From NCBI GenBank assembly GCA_964036155.1, contig OZ038422.1, positions 11,307,201 through 11,371,200 of the forward strand: a DNA stretch of 64,000 nt, written 5' to 3'. Below, in pieces: positions 58,552 to 64,000 of the stretch. Below the pieces are notes generated by a model. The model ran no database searches. It was not told the origin of the DNA and saw only the letters and a list, made by a program, of their open reading frames with translations. The stretch's first letter is position 1. Each line of letters opens with the position of its first letter. The DNA is from Diploscapter coronatus. Its lineage: Eukaryota > Nematoda > Chromadorea > Rhabditida > Rhabditidae. The translations under genes and the position numbers were made by a program.

Positions 58552-61500
58552 ATGATAATACTGGTTTTCCTGCTACTCTATGGAAATTTTCAACCACCCG
58601 GAGTTTCTGCGCTGCACTGTCTTCAACCTTTCGTACCGGAAAACGGACACGTGATTTTCAACGAACCCGGACCTTACGCACCTGGGACCATAGCCAAATA
58701 TAGGTTTGTCATGATACATTTGTTATCTTTGAATAGGGCTATTTGAAGATTTTTTTGTAGTTTTCTTGATGAGGGTGAAGCAGACCTAGGGAGGACTTAA
58801 GTCAAGATGTCTTTGCAACCTACCCCCATAATATTTGCTTCACATTTTTGCATTTCTAACCTAAGATTTTCGAAAATCTTAGCTGTGCGCGATGAAGTGC
58901 TAACTATGAGTTTGCTCATGCAACCTACCCCCGTATTTTTTTTCAAGTCTGACCCAAATAATCCCTAGGTCTGATTTGAAGTAAAAGCTTGATCCTCATC
59001 AAATTTAATTGAAAATTTCTATTTTTTAGTCGAATTAAACTGATCTCCATCATAAATTTGATTATTTCATTGCATGGAAATATGGAATTTCACATTTTCA
59101 TGTTTGAAGCTCCTAAATAAATTGCAGAATTAGATCTAACTTATCGATTGATATCCGATGTATTTCGGTTGATCTATGATTGTTTTAGTTGTGCACTGGG
59201 CTTCGAGCGAGTAGGCGCGGGAGAGCGGACGTGCCGCAGAGACGGGCAGTGGACCGGCTCTGCACCCGCGTGCGCCATCGACATCGTCGCGAATAAGCCC
59301 TGCGAGCAGGTAGGCAAGATAGACGTAATGCACACACACACAAACGATTAGGCGAATGAGCGAAAATTGCGTGAAAATTGGGAGGAAACTTTAAATTGAT
59401 CCTAAAACATTTAAATGAATTTTTTTTGGAAAGATAAAGAAAGATTTTTTGTAAATTAGAAAATTCTCTGGTTTGATATTTTAGTAATCGTCGATAAAAT
59501 CTAAATTTTTGAAACCCACAGTATTTTTATTTAGTCCTCGGGTACGCCTTCGCCTCTCTCCAGAGGCGTCTGCACGATAACGGACAATGAGAGTCGATCT
59601 TGGTGGTGAGAATTTCAGAATGTTTTTTTTCCAAGCTTACTTAAAATCTCCAGGGAAGTCGACTTACTCGGAACCTATTCGGTTCATTCTTTATCAGTTC
59701 GACTGGGCCCTCAATCTTCACCAATAGCTAACATCGAAATGGAACTGGATAACGGTCATCTTGAGGTTGGTTTTTATTTATTTTTTGAAGATATGTACTT
59801 TTCAAATCAAAATAATTTTAAGGAGGTTCAAAATTTTGATTCAGTAGTTGTCACTTACCTACTTCCGTCTCTCGTTTGTAGTTATTGCTCAATTTTTTCA
59901 GTGATGATCATTCTATAAATTGAATGACAATTACAACGAGCCAGAATTTTGTTATGAATCAGCTAGATTTTATGAGGATAAACTTTTCAGTACTGCGTCC
60001 TACCGACCCACGATTATCTAAATACGACATTATCCATTCCCTGCGCCCATCAAAACGTGGCGAAGATTCGAATCATCGGTACGAATCGGCTACAGCTCTG
60101 TGAGATGAAGGCTTTCGCCACTGATGCAGGTAAGATTTTTTTTTCCTATTTTCACTTTTATTTGTTAAAGTATAGCATTTTAAATATGTCCGGGATATTT
60201 TTTCCGAATCTTATAATTTATTTTTCTTTTCTACTCCTCCAGCGATAAATCCATAGCCTGATAAAACTTTCTGAAATACTATTTTTTCCTCTACTCAATG
60301 TTTAATCATGCCTCTAAAACCATCTGAAATAATTTCTAAAACATGTTTTTCCTCTAAATGCCATTTCCTCATGTTTTCTACAATTGACCGTTACGTAAAA
60401 AGATCTTTCTTCATTCATTCAATTCAAGAGTGACGACCGCGCGCGTTTTGGCACTTTCTGTTTGAAGAGAGGGTTCAAATTTTGCTGCCCTCGCGGCCTT
60501 TGTTACCTGAAAATAACCGGAACAGTTTGTTCCCTCGGAAGTGTCCGGCATTTTCCGCTTTGTTCCGCAAAAGTCCGCAATGTTCCTCGCGTTTTTCCAC
60601 CTTATTCCGCATCGGTCAAGTGGTTGTCCGTCGCTTCCGCGCTCGATCGCCGTAATTCCTGTTATGATGTTGTCCTCCAAACCCCCGACGAAAAAGCGCA
60701 GTTTCCTTCTTTTGTTAGTGTTCATTTCAAGGGTCGACGCGCATTGAATTCCCTGCGAATACGAGGAAAAACGCTGCCTCAAACGTTGTCTCAGAAAGTT
60801 CACCATCCAAATACTTCCATCTATTTCATCATCGTCACCACATCTTGCATATGAATGGGAAAAATCCCCCTTTGTTTAACCAGGAATAGGAAAACAGTTT
60901 CAACCGGATAAGTGGCTTGGTCGTTTTTGAGAAACTTCTGACAAAAAGAGTCAATGCCTTTCAAGAGGGGCTGTCTGGAACTTGGAGGATTTTCAAACAA
61001 CGTCACTCACCTCCGTTACGGGCTTGTAAAGATCTTGGACAGTTTAAGAATAAGCCATAGATTCATTGTTATACCTTCTGAACTTCATTAAACATTTCCA
61101 ACAACTTCATACAATACTTTGGTGGCCTGTAGAGATCTTACACCATTTTAGAATTAGCTCTATTTTCTACACTTTATTCTTATGAACTTATTTAGCTTTA
61201 GAAATTTCCTGCCCGTGTCAAAGTATAACAATTCACTAGCTAAATCAATTTTACCGCCGTAGGCAAATAACATCGGTCCTAAGTAAATTGCATTTGAGTA
61301 AACAGAAGCTTCCTCTGTCTAAATATGACTCTTTACCTTAAATTGGTCAATGAAATTTTACACCATAGGGACTTTCATAGGATTTATTTTAATTTTTGTA
61401 GGAAAATCCTGGCGCGAATATGTCTCATTTAATCAAAATAGTGTTAATTTAGTTTATAAGACTTTTGAAGGTATTTATTTCAAGCACTACGACGCTCCTC

Positions 61501-63826
61501 CCTAGTGCGAAATATTTCAAATTCCGATGATCTGCTCGGAGTGAGTTCTTCATTTCTTTCACTAGGGGATTTTTGCGCTCCGCAGCTTTTTCATCGAGCG
61601 ATTGTCCGTTCTGTCAAATGACACGACTGCGCGAGGCGTCTTTCTCGGCTCGGCTTGTGGATTACGAGCGAAGAAATGAAAAGACGAAAAGGAGAAGATT
61701 ACAAATATAGCAAATTCACAGGGAAAACAGTGGAAAAAGCAAATCCTACATGTACAAAACGAGCAGAACGTGTGAAGATCAGCTTTTGTTTAAAAAGAAT
61801 TTCAGGAATTCACTGCATACCTTGAAATTTGTATGTTAAAAATTGACCTTCATCAATATTCCAATCGAAAATTGAATTTTTAGTAATGAAAAAGCTGATC
61901 TTTACAAAAATATCGATTTCTCTCAAATACTTGATCAATCTTCATGGTTCTTTTATCTTTTAGAACACAAAGGCAAGGTGAGCTTTCTTCTATTCTCTTC
62001 ACATGCATTTTCTTTCGACAATATTTATTTGCTGGAAGGCTTATGTAAGCCCGCGCGACCACGCACAACGCTGCGCAGGTGTGAAGAAGAGGGCTATGCT
62101 TCTGGGCACAACTCATGCGTTAGAGATAAGGAGCTGGCTGTATAACTTTGAGAGAGGGGAGAGAAAGAAACAGCTTCTGCCTTCCATAAGGTATTGCTTA
62201 GATATAAAGAAATATAAATGACCGGTTCTTTATAGACAACAAAAGTCCGAGAGAGCAAAAGAATGAGACAAAAATGCTCAAGAAAGAGCCTGCTGTCATC
62301 GATATGTATGTATTCAAGTCGACTTTCGATTTCAGAGAATCTCTCGAATAACGATGCTATTTCGCATCTTTGTCTTCGTTGGATAGATTTTCGAATGAAG
62401 AAACGGTCCTTGAAACACAGGAAACATAAGAAATGGCTTCGAACCACTTGATGAAGAATCGAGGCTTAGGATATAAAAGATTATTGAAACATCAAAATGT
62501 TGCGTCATCATAGACACGTCTACCAATACTGATGCTTAGAATTATTCTAATTTAAAAAATTACCTTCTGAAACTCCTAGCAAAAAATCTAATTTCTATTC
62601 ATAAAGTAGTTCATAAAATTGATTCATTTCGTCATTTTGAAAATCTTCTAAAAATCACAAGTTAAATAACTGATCTGTATGAAGTTCGTGACACTTTCTT
62701 ACCTCTCATTTTTCAGAATTCAATGGAACAGTGATGACGTAAAAAGCGTCCAAACATTCACTTGTCTTACATTGACTTTCAACTTTTCATATGAATAGAA
62801 TTTGATGTAGTTTTAGTGCACTTCAGGTCAAGTTTTACTTTCAGGGCAAATAGTTAACCATTCAAACTAGATCATTTTTTATATTTTTCCTGAGTTATAT
62901 ATTGTCCAGCAAAAGTTGTCTGCTTCTCTGCCTCTCTCAACTTTTCTATGTTGAAGGATAGGAGAATAAAAAGATCCTGTCAAAATGTTTGTCTACCAAA
63001 ACGGTCATCTTCCTTTCACTTTTCCTTCCCTCTCTTTTTCTCGATCGAAAATATTGACGTTCATGAATCTAAACAAGGCGAAAAACGCTAACATATAACT
63101 AAAACAACAGAAAACAAATATTTTCTTAAAAAAGAACAAAATTGAAGATAATACAAAACCACTCGGCCTAGCATTTTGATTACAGTATCCTACTGGCAAT
63201 GTGCGCAAGGGGCGATGGAAGTGATTGGCGTTTTCGATGGAATGTGTTACTCAGCATCGAAAGAGGAACAGACAGATTGGTTGGGAGCTCAGAGAAAATG
63301 TCTGGATCGGGGAGCTTCGTTACCAATAAGAATGACAGAGACGTCAAGAAGGGGACTACAATCAGCACTATCCGCGATTAACACTAGGAAGGCCTTCTAC
63401 TGGATAGGTTAGTTCAAATATTTCGTCATCATCATAAATTTCATCGAGACTGACACAAGATGATTTTATGTCCTCATAGAATTCAGCTTAATCTAAGACA
63501 TCTATAAATTAATTTGTCTGCAAACATAACATAACATAGCATAATCTGACTTTAAAAATCCATCACCATCTGAAGTTCTGAAATATCAACAGAAAATAAT
63601 GGATGCAAGATGAGAACGTCTAAAATCCCACTAATTTCAGGAGCTTCTTCCTCAGTCTCTGATTGGCGTTGGGCCGACGGAGAGAAGATCGGTGACGGTG
63701 CGGATTGGCCATCGGAAGAGCCCCCAATTCCCGGAGCATCAGAAGCAGTGCTCCTTGCGAGGCCATTGGATTGGAGATGGGTGCCCGCTTCGCAGTCCGC
63801 TTGGAACGCTTTCCTGTGTCAATCGA
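58552..63826 (+). CDS. Furrowed-like sushi / FTP (F5-8C-like) / C-type lectin protein, partial
   Basis: Seven exons join in frame and the gene continues past the right edge: 58552-58703, 59189-59309, 59535-59605, 59654-59765, 59991-60129, 63186-63407, 63641-63826. A signal peptide (MIILVFLLLYGNFQPPGVSA) is followed by a sushi/CCP domain (LHCLQPFVPENG..., GFERVGAGERTC, WTGSAPAC). Next comes a fucolectin/F5-8C-like module (DNESRSWW, VRLGPQ, VAKIRIIG, LQLCEMKAFA), then a C-type lectin domain (CYSASKEEQTDWLGAQRKC, FYWIG, WRWADG, WNAFLCQ). This order resembles Drosophila furrowed, a selectin-like adhesion protein. The protein probably acts at the cell surface or outside the cell; no TM segment is seen yet. 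The splice from 60129 to 63186 is phase-compatible but spans 3 kb, so a missed exon is possible. Exon 4 uses a GTTGGT donor. Confidence 0.85.
58782..58972. repeat. Foldback element with AGACCTAGG/CCTAGGTCT termini
   Basis: The ends AGACCTAGGGAGGACTTAAG and the complement of the right end CCCTAGGTCT are inverted, and GCAACCTACCCCC occurs twice inside. It shares blocks (GACTTAAGTC, GTCTGACCCAAATA) with the element at 43409-43491. It lies in intron 1 of the lectin gene. Confidence 0.6.
60130..63185. other. Lectin gene intron 5 (3 kb) with a TTCCGC-rich block
   Basis: It is mostly AT-rich with TGAAGATCAGCTTTT-type motifs near 61770 and 61893. At about 60420-60800 it is GC-richer and contains many TTCCGC/GTCCGC units on the plus strand (GCGGAA on the minus). 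An open minus-strand frame of 131 codons (60411-60806) runs through it. I regard that as a repeat-driven frame rather than a gene, though a nested gene remnant is possible. Confidence 0.45.
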
Positions 63827-64000
63827 GTGAGAATTTATGATTGCTTCAAATATTCTAAATAAAAAGCGTCTTTATTCCTTTAGAAATATCATCGTTACTT
63901 AATGAAAAACGCTTAAAAAATTTCAGTTATTTTTCTGAGAATATGTTCGTTGTTAAAATCGTATTTGAATAGTTGATCTTCATTCGCCTAAAATCTTTGA

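Overview
The window looks like a rhabditid (clade V) nematode nuclear chromosome. It has an AT-rich background, many short introns ending in TTTCAG or TTTTAG, and probable spliced-leader acceptors just upstream of several start codons. The recognisable orthologues (pdi-3, ubql-1, sem-4) are close to those of Caenorhabditis. From memory, sem-4 and ubql-1 are neighbours on C. elegans chromosome I, and pdi-3 lies beside chd-1 on the same chromosome. All gene models here were built by hand from splice signals, reading phase and protein family resemblance. No transcript or database evidence was available.

Layout. (1) 1-268, minus: N-terminus of an acidic nuclear-type protein, possibly chd-1. (2) 2363-6269, minus: pdi-3, an ERp57-type protein disulfide isomerase with 11 exons. 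(3) 6270-7842: divergent promoter region with a UPR-type TGACGTGG element. (4) 7843-13376, plus: ubql-1, ubiquilin, 17 exons, with foldback repeats in its introns. (5) 13377-28661: a 15 kb gene desert dense in two short dispersed motifs. (6) 28662-39520, plus: sem-4, a Spalt/SALL zinc-finger factor with 18 exons, a 5.6 kb first intron, a GC-AG intron and a possible short isoform. (7) 40754-45464, minus: an RNA-binding protein combining an hnRNP C/RALY-like RRM with C2HC and C2H2 fingers. (8) 45494-49229: intergenic region carrying three MITE-like elements. (9) 49230-52862, plus: a predicted protein kinase fused to two tandem Kelch propellers. (10) 53507-54258, minus: an unrecognised two-TM protein. 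(11) 56375-57909, plus: a Kelch-only paralogue. (12) 58552 to beyond the right edge, plus: a furrowed-like secreted or membrane protein with sushi, FTP/F5-8C-like and C-type lectin domains.

The left half holds conserved housekeeping and developmental genes. pdi-3 (ER folding) and ubiquilin (ubiquitin shuttle, ERAD and proteasome) share an intergenic region with a UPR-like site, which suggests co-regulation. sem-4 sits in a large non-coding landscape, as expected of a developmental regulator. The 49-58 kb segment is younger and more dynamic. It contains a kinase-Kelch chimera with an internally duplicated Kelch cassette, a derived Kelch-only copy with a new N-terminus and matching 3' flank, and small hAT- and Harbinger-like MITEs with intact target-site duplications. 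This is the most novel part of the window.
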